Notes: a model not told the origin generated them from the sequence alone. Numbered from the stretch's first letter, positions 8,958 through 17,293 are shown. The stretch: DNA of 64,000 nt from an uncultured Saprospiraceae bacterium (GCA_937928045.1 CALFWO010000027.1:62001-126000), one strand, 5' to 3'. Translations and numbers: made by a program.

Positions 8958-9757
8958 AAACAAAAACACCCGCAACTACTAAAAATACAATTGATCTTAA
9001 GTCTCAAACAACTCAAACACCCGAGCCTAAGAACGAAGATCAAAACGAAACAACAAATACTGAAGAGCAGGAGGAACCTGAACACAGACTATCCCCTCGC
9101 GCTGCAGAAGATTATGAGTACGTCAAAAAAGCAATTTTAGGCGATCAAAAAGCTTATGCGGTTCTTATGGAACGCTACCGCAATAGTATTTACCACATGA
9201 TGTTTAAGATGGTTAAAAACAGAGATGATTCTGATGATTTAACTTTAGAAGCATTCGGAAAGGCTTTTGCAAAATTACCTAGCTACGCTCCGCGCTATGC
9301 ATTTTCAACATGGTTGTTCAAGATTGCCATCAACAACTGTATAGATCATATTAGAAAGAAAAGATTGCACCTATTGAGTATTGACGATCCGATCGAGCCA
9401 GGTGGAGATCACGACTTTTCATCTAATATTAAGTCCTCCGTACTTGATCCAGAACAAAGTTTTATCAGAAATCAAAGATTAGAATTGATGCGTTCAGTGA
9501 TGAACAAATTAAGCGTCAAATATAGATTGATGATAGAGTTAAGATTCTTCGAAGAACTGAGCTACGAAGAAATTGCAAATGAATTAAATATTCCATTAGG
9601 AACAGTAAAAGCTCAATTATTTAGAGCTAAAGAAATTATGTACACGCACTTACAAAGCCCTGGATGTAAGGCATATTTAGACAACACTAAGCGAAGGAAA
9701 AAGTCTAAGGCTAAGACTGAAAAAGTCGTTCGCAATGAACTAGCAGTGGCTGTTTAA
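8948..9757 (+). CDS. ECF-like RNA polymerase sigma-70 family factor
   Basis: A 269-residue sigma factor. The first 50 or so residues are a Thr/Gln/Glu-rich, probably disordered extension. Region 2 follows (YRNSIYHMMFKMVKNRDDSDDLT, then FSTWLFKIAINNCIDHIRKKR) and region 4 ends in a helix-turn-helix (ELSYEEIANELNIPLGTVKAQLFRAKE). I use the ATG at 8948, inside the last codons of the glycosyltransferase gene; the reading frame is open further upstream only because it overlaps that gene. No anti-sigma gene follows; a strong terminator closes the transcript 28 bp after the stop. Being read with lipid A and envelope genes hints at an envelope-related regulon, which is inference. Confidence 0.9.
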   Translation: MEVKTKTPATTKNTIDLKSQTTQTPEPKNEDQNETTNTEEQEEPEHRLSPRAAEDYEYVKKAILGDQKAYAVLMERYRNSIYHMMFKMVKNRDDSDDLTLEAFGKAFAKLPSYAPRYAFSTWLFKIAINNCIDHIRKKRLHLLSIDDPIEPGGDHDFSSNIKSSVLDPEQSFIRNQRLELMRSVMNKLSVKYRLMIELRFFEELSYEEIANELNIPLGTVKAQLFRAKEIMYTHLQSPGCKAYLDNTKRRKKSKAKTEKVVRNELAVAV

Positions 9758-9784
9758 ATTTTGGTAAAGAATTAGAGTTAACTA

Positions 9785-9816
9785 AACCTCTTGGCTTTCG
9801 AGCTAGGAGGTTTTTT
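9785..9816 (+). terminator. Intrinsic terminator after the sigma factor gene
   Basis: A 12-bp stem (9785-9796 with 9801-9812, two G-U pairs) closed by a TTCG tetraloop and followed by a run of six T. This separates the lpxK-sigma run from rsmG. Confidence 0.9.
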
Positions 9817-9873
9817 GTTTTTCATTAGAATTATGTTCCGGCTGATTTGAAGGTTCTTTATATAAACTTCAAT

Positions 9874-9881
9874 TATCTTTG
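9874..9881 (+). promoter_or_regulatory. Candidate -7 box (TATCTTTG) directly before rsmG
   Basis: TATCTTTG matches TAnnTTTG and ends 6 nt before the rsmG ATG at 9888, implying a very short or absent 5' leader. A TTTG at 9846-9849 lies 24 nt upstream, slightly far for a -33 element. Confidence 0.5.
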
Positions 9882-9887
9882 CGCAAT

Positions 9888-10517
9888 ATGAAAATTATAA
9901 AAAAATATTTTCCCAACCTTACTGCTGAACAAGAAGAACAGTTTGAAAAACTTACAACGCTATATTCAGAATGGAATGAAAAAATAAATGTTGTTTCGCG
10001 AAAAGATATTGAAAACCTTGATGTGCGGCATGTGTTACACTCTTTGTCAATTGCAAAGTTTATGAACTTTATCCCTGGAGGAGAAATTTTAGACTTAGGA
10101 ACAGGTGGTGGTTTTCCCGGTATTCCTTTGGCAATTTTATTTCCGGAAACCAACTTTACATTGGTGGATAGTAGAGGAAAAAAAATTGTGGTAGTTCAGG
10201 CTGTGATAGAGGCGCTTGGATTGAAAAACGTCAAAGCGATCCACGGAAGGGCTGAAGAGTTGAAGGGACAAAAATTTGACTTTGTAGTCACCCGTGCAGT
10301 GGCCAGATTACCGCAATTGATGACTTGGATTCACAAACTCATTAGCCTTAAACAGCAACATGCGATTCCTAATGGATTGATTGCTTTAAAAGGAGGAAAT
10401 ATTAAAGCAGAAATAAAAGAACTTGGCAAAAAGGCATACGCAGAACATTACAAGGTATACCTTTTCTTTCCCGAAGAATTTTTCGAAGAAAAATACGTAG
10501 TATATGTACAGCGATAA
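9888..10517 (+). CDS. rsmG: 16S rRNA (guanine527-N7)-methyltransferase
   Basis: Methylates G527 of 16S rRNA using S-adenosylmethionine. The 209-residue protein has the family's N-terminal helices (WNEKINVVSRKDIENLDVRHVLHSLSI) and the SAM-binding motif ILDLGTGGGFPGIPLAI, followed by LVDSRGKK and VTRAVARLPQL. I choose the ATG at 9888; an in-frame TTG at 9881-9883 region overlaps the putative promoter box and is unlikely. It is monocistronic, preceded by a terminator and followed by a structured intergenic stretch. Confidence 0.95.
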   Translation: MKIIKKYFPNLTAEQEEQFEKLTTLYSEWNEKINVVSRKDIENLDVRHVLHSLSIAKFMNFIPGGEILDLGTGGGFPGIPLAILFPETNFTLVDSRGKKIVVVQAVIEALGLKNVKAIHGRAEELKGQKFDFVVTRAVARLPQLMTWIHKLISLKQQHAIPNGLIALKGGNIKAEIKELGKKAYAEHYKVYLFFPEEFFEEKYVVYVQR

Positions 10518-10533
10518 TTGAATTGCGTTATAT

Positions 10534-10611
10534 CAGTCGGTTTTTTAGAAATTCAATAATATTCCAGTTTGTTTTGAATTTGCGATTTACAAGCAAAAAA
10601 CCGACTGGAAT
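10534..10611 (+). repeat. Inverted repeat with two mutually exclusive pairings
   Basis: CAGTCGGTTTTTT (10534-10546) is the exact reverse complement of AAAAAACCGACTG (10595-10607), a 13-bp stem with a 48-nt interior. A second 8-bp inverted repeat pairs ATTCCAGT (10561-10568) with ACTGGAAT (10604-10611). Both use the bases 10604-10607, so only one can form at a time. It begins 16 nt after the rsmG stop. It could be an rsmG 3' element, a small RNA or a degenerate miniature repeat. Confidence 0.55.
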
Positions 10612-10663
10612 AGAAAATTGATTGAAGCAAGCTCATGGTCAAGCAGTGATTTTTTAGCGTTTT

Positions 10664-10699
10664 AAAAAGGCCTTGATGATTTCATCAAGGCCTTTTTTT
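10664..10699. terminator. Strong intrinsic terminator after the rsmG region
   Basis: A perfect inverted repeat of at least 13 bp (AAGGCCTTGATGA with TCATCAAGGCCTT, extended by A/T pairs) with a two-base loop, followed by seven T. It is symmetric enough to work on both strands and ends 80 bp before the amidohydrolase gene. Confidence 0.88.
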
Positions 10700-10778
10700 G
10701 ATTTAAAGAAGTAAAGAGACCTAAGAACATCCTTTGCTTTAGCTCTTTTTTCCTAAATTCCCCATTCAAATCAATAGC

Positions 10779-13700
10779 ATGACTAGAATAACAAAGCTGA
10801 TCTTATTTCTAATGCTTGGAACTACATTGCAAGCACAAGAGACCTTCCCAAATAACGGAGCACCTGACAATACTACTGGTAAATATGCTTTTACCAATGC
10901 GACTATCTACAAGTCTTACAATCAAAAGATTGAAAACGCGACACTGGTCATTGAAAGTGGTAAAATTGTTTCAGTAGGAGCCGGAGTGTCAATTCCTTCG
11001 GGGGCTGTTGTCAAGGACCTGGAGGGAAAAACAATTTATCCATCTTTTGTCGAGGCTTATTCTAATTACGGCATGCCCGAAATGAAAAAGGCAGAAGGAG
11101 GCTGGGGCGGCAAACCTCAGCCATTGTCAAAGAAAGAAGGAGCTTACGGCTGGAATCAAGCTATCAAGCCAGAGTGGAAAGCTGCAGATTATTTTACTAT
11201 TGACAAAAAAGTAAGCAAAGAAATGCGGAAGCTTGGTTTTGGAACTGCAATGGTTCATAGCATGGATGGTATCTCTCGAGGCACCGGAGCTGTTGTTACT
11301 CTTGGAGATAAAATTGAACAAAAGCAATTGTTAAAAACAAATGCAGCACATGTTCTTTCTTTTGAAAAAGGAATTTCTACACAAAACTTTCCAAGTTCAT
11401 TAATGGGGTCGATCGCTTTGATTCGACAAACATATTTAGATGGCCAGTGGTATGCGAGTGAAGGAAAAAAAGAGGAACGTAATTTATCGTTGGAGGCTTG
11501 GAACGAAGTTCAAAACCTACCACAACTTTTCGTTACTCGGGATCGACTGGAAATTTTACGTGCTGCCAAGATTGGAAATGAATTTGGGAAAAAATATTTA
11601 ATTAAAGGAAGCGGAGATGAGTACCAAAGAATTAATGAAATTAAGTCTGTCGCGCAAGCATTAATAATACCATTGAATTTTCCTAAAGCCTATGACGTTG
11701 AAGATCCTTATGAAGCACAAGTTGCAGAATTACAAGACATGAAGCATTGGGAACTGGCACCATCAAATCCTTCGAGACTAATAGCTGCGGGATTTAATAT
11801 TGCAGTGACTACAAATGGACTTAAAAAGAAAACCGCTTTTCATGGGATGTTACGAAAAGCTATTGATGCAGGGTTGTCGGAATCAGCAGCGCTAAGGGCT
11901 TTAACAATTGAACCTGCCAAAATGATAGGTGCGGATAGTTGGGTCGGAACTTTAGAACCTGGGAAATTGGCCAACTTTATTATTGCTTCTGGAAATATAT
12001 TTAAGGAAAAAACCAAGATTTATCAAAACTGGGTTCAAGGAGAAATGCATGAAGTAAGTGCTTTGCCTGGAGAAAGTATTGTTGGAAAATATGACCTAAG
12101 AATTTTCCGACAAGTATATGATATGGAGGTTGTCGAAAAGGCTGGAAAACCTTCAGCAAAATTAATTTTCAATGACAGTATTTCTTCAAAGGTTAATATT
12201 AAATATAACAAAGGTCAATTAACCTTGTCATTCGTTCCAGATGGAGAGGAAGATGGTTACCGGTTGGCCGGAACTAAAAACGGAAAAAATTGGTCGGGAA
12301 GAGGACAAGGCTCAGATGGAAAATGGCTGAATTGGTCAGCAACCTACAAAGGTGAAGTTGAAGAGGAAGAAAACAAAGATCGGATAGAGAAAAAAGCCTC
12401 TACCAAGGAGAAAGAAAGCGCCTCAGGAATGGCTCAGGTTACCTTCCCCTTTTTACCTTATGGATGGACAGAAAAACCAAAAGCCGAAACAGTGTTTATT
12501 ACCGGTGCAACAGTATGGACCAATGAAGCGGAAGGGATTTTAGAAAATGCTGATGTCATAATTTCTAACGGAAAAATTTCTTCAGTTGGGAAGGGGCTAT
12601 CGGCACCAAATGGAGCAATAACAATCGATGGTAAAGGGAAACATGTTACCTCAGGAGTTATTGATGAACATAGTCATATTGCAATCAGCAAAGGGGTGAA
12701 TGAGGGAACACAAGCCAGTTCTGCAGAAGTATCTATTGCACATGTTGTAAACTCTGAAGACATAAATATTTATCGACAGCTTGCTGGAGGAGTTGTTGCT
12801 TCTCAATTGTTACACGGGTCTGCAAATCCTATTGGTGGACAATCAGGAATAATAAAACTTCGCTGGGGGTTGAGCCCTGAAGAAATGAAAATAAAAGGCG
12901 CAGATGGTTTTATAAAATTCGCGCTTGGAGAAAACGTAAAGCAATCTAACTGGGGAGATAATAATCAATCGCGTTTTCCGCAGACAAGAATGGGTGTTGA
13001 ACAAGTTTATGTTGATCATTTTACGAGAGCACAAGAATATGCTACTTTAAAAAAATCTGGAAAACCTTTTAGAAAGAATTTAGAGCTAGAAGCTTTACAA
13101 GAAATTTTGGAAAGCAGAAGGTTTATTTCTTGCCATTCTTATCGACAATCTGAAGTGAATATGTTGATGAAAGTGGCGGAAGAATTTGGTTTTAGAGTAA
13201 ATACTTTCACCCATATTCTGGAAGGATATAAGGTTGCTGACATTATGGAAAGTCATGGTGTTGGTGGCTCAACTTTTTCTGATTGGTGGGCATACAAATA
13301 CGAAGTAGATGAAGCGACTCCATATAATGGTTCAATTATGCACAAGCAAGGAGTTACTGTAGCCTTTAATTCAGACGATGCAGAGATGGCTAGACGACTA
13401 AATCAAGAAGCCGCAAAGGCAGTGAAGTATGGCGGAGTTTCTGAGGAAGATGCATGGAAGTTTGTCACTTTGAATCCTGCCAAATTATTACACCTAGATG
13501 ATCACATGGGGAGTTTAAAACCAGGTAAAGATGCGGATATTGTTTTGTGGTCGGACCACCCACTTTCTGTTTATGCAATGGCAGAAAAAACTTGGGTTGA
13601 TGGAGTACGTTATTTTGATCGTGAAAAAGACAAAGCAATGCAAGCCGATATTGAGAAAGAAAGAGCACGGTTGATTAAAAAAATGTTGAAGGAAAAATCC

Positions 13701-13799
13701 GATGGAGGAGATATGCAAGCGGTTAAGAAAAAATGGCCAAAACATTACAGCTGTGGATCATTGGAACACCAAGAAGAAACGACAACGCACAAACATTAA
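10779..13799 (+). CDS. Secreted double amidohydrolase (imidazolonepropionase-like)
   Basis: A 1006-residue exported protein: signal peptide (about 1-19, ending LQAQE), then two amidohydrolase-superfamily halves joined by a beta-rich and Glu/Lys-rich linker (about 430-565). The C-terminal half keeps a full metal site: H631-S-H633 in VIDEHSHIAIS, then CHSYRQ, THILEG and NSDDAEM carrying the later His and Asp ligands. The N-terminal half keeps the fold and ends (TIEPAKMIGADSWVGTLEPGK) but reads E-A-Y94-S-N96 where HxH should be, so it is probably not catalytic. The related gene downstream starts 24 bp later and is likely co-transcribed. The substrate is unknown; family members hydrolyse cyclic amides, dipeptides or related bonds. 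Confidence 0.85.
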   Translation: MTRITKLILFLMLGTTLQAQETFPNNGAPDNTTGKYAFTNATIYKSYNQKIENATLVIESGKIVSVGAGVSIPSGAVVKDLEGKTIYPSFVEAYSNYGMPEMKKAEGGWGGKPQPLSKKEGAYGWNQAIKPEWKAADYFTIDKKVSKEMRKLGFGTAMVHSMDGISRGTGAVVTLGDKIEQKQLLKTNAAHVLSFEKGISTQNFPSSLMGSIALIRQTYLDGQWYASEGKKEERNLSLEAWNEVQNLPQLFVTRDRLEILRAAKIGNEFGKKYLIKGSGDEYQRINEIKSVAQALIIPLNFPKAYDVEDPYEAQVAELQDMKHWELAPSNPSRLIAAGFNIAVTTNGLKKKTAFHGMLRKAIDAGLSESAALRALTIEPAKMIGADSWVGTLEPGKLANFIIASGNIFKEKTKIYQNWVQGEMHEVSALPGESIVGKYDLRIFRQVYDMEVVEKAGKPSAKLIFNDSISSKVNIKYNKGQLTLSFVPDGEEDGYRLAGTKNGKNWSGRGQGSDGKWLNWSATYKGEVEEEENKDRIEKKASTKEKESASGMAQVTFPFLPYGWTEKPKAETVFITGATVWTNEAEGILENADVIISNGKISSVGKGLSAPNGAITIDGKGKHVTSGVIDEHSHIAISKGVNEGTQASSAEVSIAHVVNSEDINIYRQLAGGVVASQLLHGSANPIGGQSGIIKLRWGLSPEEMKIKGADGFIKFALGENVKQSNWGDNNQSRFPQTRMGVEQVYVDHFTRAQEYATLKKSGKPFRKNLELEALQEILESRRFISCHSYRQSEVNMLMKVAEEFGFRVNTFTHILEGYKVADIMESHGVGGSTFSDWWAYKYEVDEATPYNGSIMHKQGVTVAFNSDDAEMARRLNQEAAKAVKYGGVSEEDAWKFVTLNPAKLLHLDDHMGSLKPGKDADIVLWSDHPLSVYAMAEKTWVDGVRYFDREKDKAMQADIEKERARLIKKMLKEKSDGGDMQAVKKKWPKHYSCGSLEHQEETTTHKH

Positions 13800-13823
13800 T
13801 ATTGGTTAGATAAATTAAAAGAA

Positions 13824-15125
13824 ATGAAAAATTTACAGATAATAAATATTGCACTGTTTTTAATCTTGCCTCAAATTTTGTTTGCGCAAATCATACCTGG
13901 AGCAAAGCAATCTAAGACGGTATTAATAACTGGAGCGACAGCTCATATTGGTAATGGAGAAGTTATCGAAAATGCTTCTATTTTATTTTCAGATGGAGTC
14001 ATCAAACAGGTCGGAAGAGAATTGGTGATTACTGAATCTGCAACATCACTTGATAAAATTGATGCAACAGGAAAACACATTTATCCAGGGTTTATCGCGA
14101 TGAATACTAGGCTTGGTTTGGTAGATATAGATGCTGTTCGGGCGACTAGAGATTTTCGCGAGGTAGGAGCAATGAACCCGCATGTTCGTGCTTTGATTGC
14201 GTACAATACCGATTCTAAGATTTTACCAACAGTGAGGACCAACGGAGTCTTAATGGCGCAGATCTGCCCAGAAGGAAATGGAATTTCAGGACAATCCAGT
14301 TTAATGGCTTTGGACGGCTGGAATTGGCAGGATGCAGTTATTACAGCAGATCAAGGAATTCATTTGGCTTGGCCAAGAGACTATAGACGAACAGGATGGT
14401 GGGCGGAGCCAGGAGGGATTAAGAAAAATGACAAGTATGGTGATCAAGTGGAAAAGATTGAATCTTATATGATGGAGGCCAAGGCATATGCTAAGGATAA
14501 TCCAATAAACAAAGATCTCCGTATGGAGGCAATGAAAGGCCTTTTTGATAAATCGAAAAAATTATATGTTAGAACGAATGGAGCAAAAACGATTGAGGCG
14601 GCTGTGCTAATGGCAAAAAGAGTTGGTGTTGAAGTAGTAATCGTAGGAGGAAATGATGCTTGGCAAATAACAGATTTCTTAAAGAGTTATAATGTACCTG
14701 TCGTCTTAAACCCGCCGCAGTCATTACCAAATCATGCTGATGCCCACATTGATCAACCGTTTAAGACAGCTGGATTGTTAGCAAAGGCAGGGGTAACTGT
14801 TGCCATTGCGCAAGGGGAAAGCTGGCAAAATTTCAATTTGCCCTTTCAAACAGGCCAAGCTGTCGCGTTTGGAATGGAAAAAGAAGCGGCCATTGAAGCC
14901 ATTACTTTGAATCCTGCTAAAATTATGGGCGTTGATAAAGACTACGGAAGTTTGGAGCCAGGGAAATCGGCGACTTTGTTCATTTGTGATGGCGATGCGC
15001 TGGATATGCGAACAAACAATCTAACAGAGGCTTGGATAAATGGCCGAGCAGTAGATCTAGATAACCACCATAAAATATTGGCGAGAAAGTATGAAGCTAA
15101 GTATGAACAATTGAAGTCAGAATAA
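13824..15125 (+). CDS. Secreted amidohydrolase-like protein lacking the HxH metal motif
   Basis: A 433-residue protein with a signal peptide (about 1-22, ending LFAQ) and the overall sequence of an imidazolonepropionase-like amidohydrolase: GATAHIGNGEVIENASILFSDG at the N-terminus and AITLNPAKIMGVDKDYGSLEPGK near the end. The strand that normally carries HxH reads GFIAMN94TR96, and the later His and Asp ligands are not visible either. This matches the N-terminal, metal-free half of the protein encoded directly upstream, suggesting a scaffold or partner role, which is inference. Its 3' end lies 30 nt before the putative rimP -33 element. Confidence 0.8.
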   Translation: MKNLQIINIALFLILPQILFAQIIPGAKQSKTVLITGATAHIGNGEVIENASILFSDGVIKQVGRELVITESATSLDKIDATGKHIYPGFIAMNTRLGLVDIDAVRATRDFREVGAMNPHVRALIAYNTDSKILPTVRTNGVLMAQICPEGNGISGQSSLMALDGWNWQDAVITADQGIHLAWPRDYRRTGWWAEPGGIKKNDKYGDQVEKIESYMMEAKAYAKDNPINKDLRMEAMKGLFDKSKKLYVRTNGAKTIEAAVLMAKRVGVEVVIVGGNDAWQITDFLKSYNVPVVLNPPQSLPNHADAHIDQPFKTAGLLAKAGVTVAIAQGESWQNFNLPFQTGQAVAFGMEKEAAIEAITLNPAKIMGVDKDYGSLEPGKSATLFICDGDALDMRTNNLTEAWINGRAVDLDNHHKILARKYEAKYEQLKSE

Positions 15126-15154
15126 CTAAGACATAATCTTTATGTGTAAATCGT

Positions 15155-15186
15155 TTTGCAACTGTTGATTATTTAGCATATATTTG
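15155..15186 (+). promoter_or_regulatory. Bacteroidota-type -33/-7 promoter for rimP-nusA
   Basis: TTTG at 15155-15158 and TATATTTG at 15179-15186 are separated by 20 nt, an exact match to the TTTG-N(19-21)-TAnnTTTG arrangement. The start site would fall near 15192, giving a leader of about 60 nt before the rimP start. Confidence 0.7.
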
Positions 15187-15207
15187 CGCCAGACGAAAAA
15201 TATTAGG

Positions 15208-15234
15208 AGAGGGAACATTTGTTCCCTCTTTTTT
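15208..15234 (+). terminator. Terminator-like hairpin in the rimP leader (possible attenuator)
   Basis: AGAGGGAAC (15208-15216) pairs perfectly with GTTCCCTCT (15221-15229) around an ATTT loop and is followed by T through 15234. It sits between the promoter and the rimP reading frame, so it could reduce read-through into rimP-nusA. It could instead terminate transcripts coming from the amidohydrolase gene. Confidence 0.65.
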
Positions 15235-15251
15235 ATGCCATTAATTTAACC

Positions 15252-15758
15252 TTGATCGAACAAAAAATATCTAATCTTTTAGACCTGAAATTTCAGGAAC
15301 CTGAATTCGAATCATACTTTCTAATCGAAGTTGAGCTCAAAGGAGACAATCGGCTTGAAGTATATTTAGATGGAGATCAAGGCATCACATTGGGAAATTG
15401 TCAGAGAATATCAAGATACCTTGAAAAACATCTGGATGAAGAACTTTGGTTAGGTGAAAAATATTTTTTGGAAGTGTCTTCCCCTGGTGTCAAAAGACCT
15501 TTGAAATTTCCTAGACAATACCATCAGCATGTTGGAAGGAAGTTGGAGGTAAAAACAACCGAAGAAGGAAAAGTGGAAGGTTCTGTAGTGACTGTTGAAG
15601 GAACCTTAACCAAAGTAGAAGATTTGCAAATTACTTTGGAGTGGAAAGAACGAATTAAGGAAGGCAAAAAGAAAAAAACGGTGGAAATGAAAAAGGAAAT
15701 TCCTTTCGACCACATAGAAAAAACGATTGTTAAACTATCTTTTAATAAAGGCAAATAA
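15252..15758 (+). CDS. rimP: Ribosome maturation factor RimP
   Basis: Needed for 30S subunit maturation. From a TTG start at 15252 the protein has 168 residues: IEQKISNLL, then an N-terminal alpha/beta domain with VYLDGDQGITLGNCQRISRYLE and LEVSSPGVKRPL (the conserved SSPGxxRPL motif), and a Lys-rich SH3-like C-terminal domain. The frame has no ATG near the 5' end. The other in-frame option, TTG at 15219, lies inside the hairpin loop. A four-codon frame (ATG at 15235, stop at 15247-15249) ends 2 nt before the chosen TTG. It is the first gene of a rimP-nusA-infB cluster, 11 bp before nusA. Confidence 0.88.
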   Translation: MIEQKISNLLDLKFQEPEFESYFLIEVELKGDNRLEVYLDGDQGITLGNCQRISRYLEKHLDEELWLGEKYFLEVSSPGVKRPLKFPRQYHQHVGRKLEVKTTEEGKVEGSVVTVEGTLTKVEDLQITLEWKERIKEGKKKKTVEMKKEIPFDHIEKTIVKLSFNKGK

Positions 15759-15769
15759 AATCATCGATA

Positions 15770-17005
15770 ATGAATCTAGTAGATACTTTCTCGGAATTTA
15801 AAGCCGGTAAAAATATTGACCGACCGACCATGGTAAGAGTACTGGAAGATGTCTTCCGTACACTAATTCGTAAGAAATATGGCTCGGATGATAACTTTGA
15901 TGTGATTGTAAACACGCAAAAGGGAGACCTTGAGTTATGGCGTGTCCGTGAAATCGTATCTGACGGAGAGGTTTTAGATGATAGAGCGCAAGTTTCTATT
16001 TCTGAAGCACTTTCAATTGATGAAGATTACGAAGTTGGTGAAGAGTGTTATCAACAATTATTTTTAGCAGACTTTGGAAGGAGAGCGATCATGGCTGCAA
16101 GACAGACCTTGATATCAAGGATTTCAGAGTTAGAAAAAGATGAAGTCTTTAAAAGGTATACGGACAGAGTCGGCGAAATTATTCTTGGCGAAGTTCATCA
16201 AATTCTTAAACGCGAGATTCTAATTTTGGACGATGCGACAGGATCTGAATTGGTACTTCCTCGTCAAGAAATGATTCGCGGAGATTTTTTCCATAAAGGT
16301 GATATGGTCAAAGGAGTGATCAAGCATGTGGAAATGAAGAACAATAATCCTGTTGTCGTAATGTCTAGAACAGACAACAAATTCTTAGAGAAATTGCTAG
16401 AGCAAGAAGTTCCTGAGATTGAAGATGGATTAATTACGGTGAAGAGAATTGAAAGAATACCGGGAGAAAGAGCTAAGGTGGCAGTTGAATCTTATGATGA
16501 TAGAATCGATCCCGTTGGAGCTTGTGTAGGAATGAAAGGGTCTAGAATCCATGGTATAGTTAGGGAATTGAAAAACGAGAATATAGATATCGTGAACTAT
16601 ACAGAGAACATAACGCTCTTTATTCAGAGATCGTTAACTCCGGCAAAAGTAAGTTCAATCGATTTAGATACAGAAGCAAAAAGAGCGGCAGTTTATTTAG
16701 AACCAGACCAAGTGTCCTTGGCAATTGGTAAAGGCGGAACCAACATTAAGTTGGCAAGTAGATTGTCTGAATTTGAAATTGATGTTTATCGTAACAACGA
16801 AGAGATGGAAATCGACGATGTCGATTTGGAAGAATTTAGCGATGAAATAGAAGCTTGGATCATTGAAGCCCTTAAAAACATCGGTTGTGATACTGCGAAA
16901 TCAGTACTTGCATTAAGCCGAGAAGAGCTTATCCGAAGATCTGATCTAGAAGAAGAAACTATTGATGACGTACTTGGTATTTTGAAGGCGGAATTCGAGG
17001 AATAG
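15770..17005 (+). CDS. nusA: Transcription termination/antitermination factor NusA
   Basis: Binds RNA polymerase and RNA to control pausing, termination and antitermination. The 411-residue protein has the NusA N-terminal domain (about 1-125), an S1 domain (about 130-200, GEVHQILKREILILDD), and tandem KH domains with DRIDPVGACVGMKGSRIHGI and LAIGKGGTNIKLA. A short acidic C-terminal region (about 345-411) with a helix-hairpin-helix-like IGCDTAKSVLALSREEL replaces the longer repeats of enterobacterial NusA. It starts 11 bp after rimP, so the two share a transcript. Confidence 0.96.
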   Translation: MNLVDTFSEFKAGKNIDRPTMVRVLEDVFRTLIRKKYGSDDNFDVIVNTQKGDLELWRVREIVSDGEVLDDRAQVSISEALSIDEDYEVGEECYQQLFLADFGRRAIMAARQTLISRISELEKDEVFKRYTDRVGEIILGEVHQILKREILILDDATGSELVLPRQEMIRGDFFHKGDMVKGVIKHVEMKNNNPVVVMSRTDNKFLEKLLEQEVPEIEDGLITVKRIERIPGERAKVAVESYDDRIDPVGACVGMKGSRIHGIVRELKNENIDIVNYTENITLFIQRSLTPAKVSSIDLDTEAKRAAVYLEPDQVSLAIGKGGTNIKLASRLSEFEIDVYRNNEEMEIDDVDLEEFSDEIEAWIIEALKNIGCDTAKSVLALSREELIRRSDLEEETIDDVLGILKAEFEE

Positions 17006-17111
17006 CAATATTCTTAGACCTTAGTCTGCATTAAATCTGGAACTGATTTGATAAAATAAATGTAAACCTTGCAGAAATGCAGGAAATATGAGCAAAACAC
17101 TTTTATTTCCT

Positions 17112-17119
17112 TATTTTTG
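17112..17119 (+). promoter_or_regulatory. Candidate -7 box (TATTTTTG) upstream of infB
   Basis: TATTTTTG matches TAnnTTTG in the 288-bp gap between nusA and infB, about 175 nt before the infB ATG. No clear -33 element. It suggests infB has its own promoter as well as read-through from rimP-nusA. Confidence 0.4.
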
Positions 17120-17136
17120 TGGACGATTTTGCAATA

Positions 17137-17153
17137 TGAGATTTTTGATCTCA
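17137..17153 (+). other. Small hairpin in the infB leader
   Basis: TGAGAT and ATCTCA form a 6-bp perfect stem around TTTTG, about 140 nt before the infB start. The stem is short and A/T-rich, so this is weak evidence of a regulatory element. Nothing else recognisable was seen in the nusA-infB gap. Confidence 0.3.
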
Positions 17154-17293
17154 ACTGTAAATTTTGACAATATGCTTTACGGACAAAGTTTTACTAACAT
17201 TCAAAAAATATTTTGAGACTTATGTAAGACTACCTTGCACCTTTAAAGCTTTGTCTATCGGCCTGGATTTGATTCGTAATTTTAAAAGTTAGA

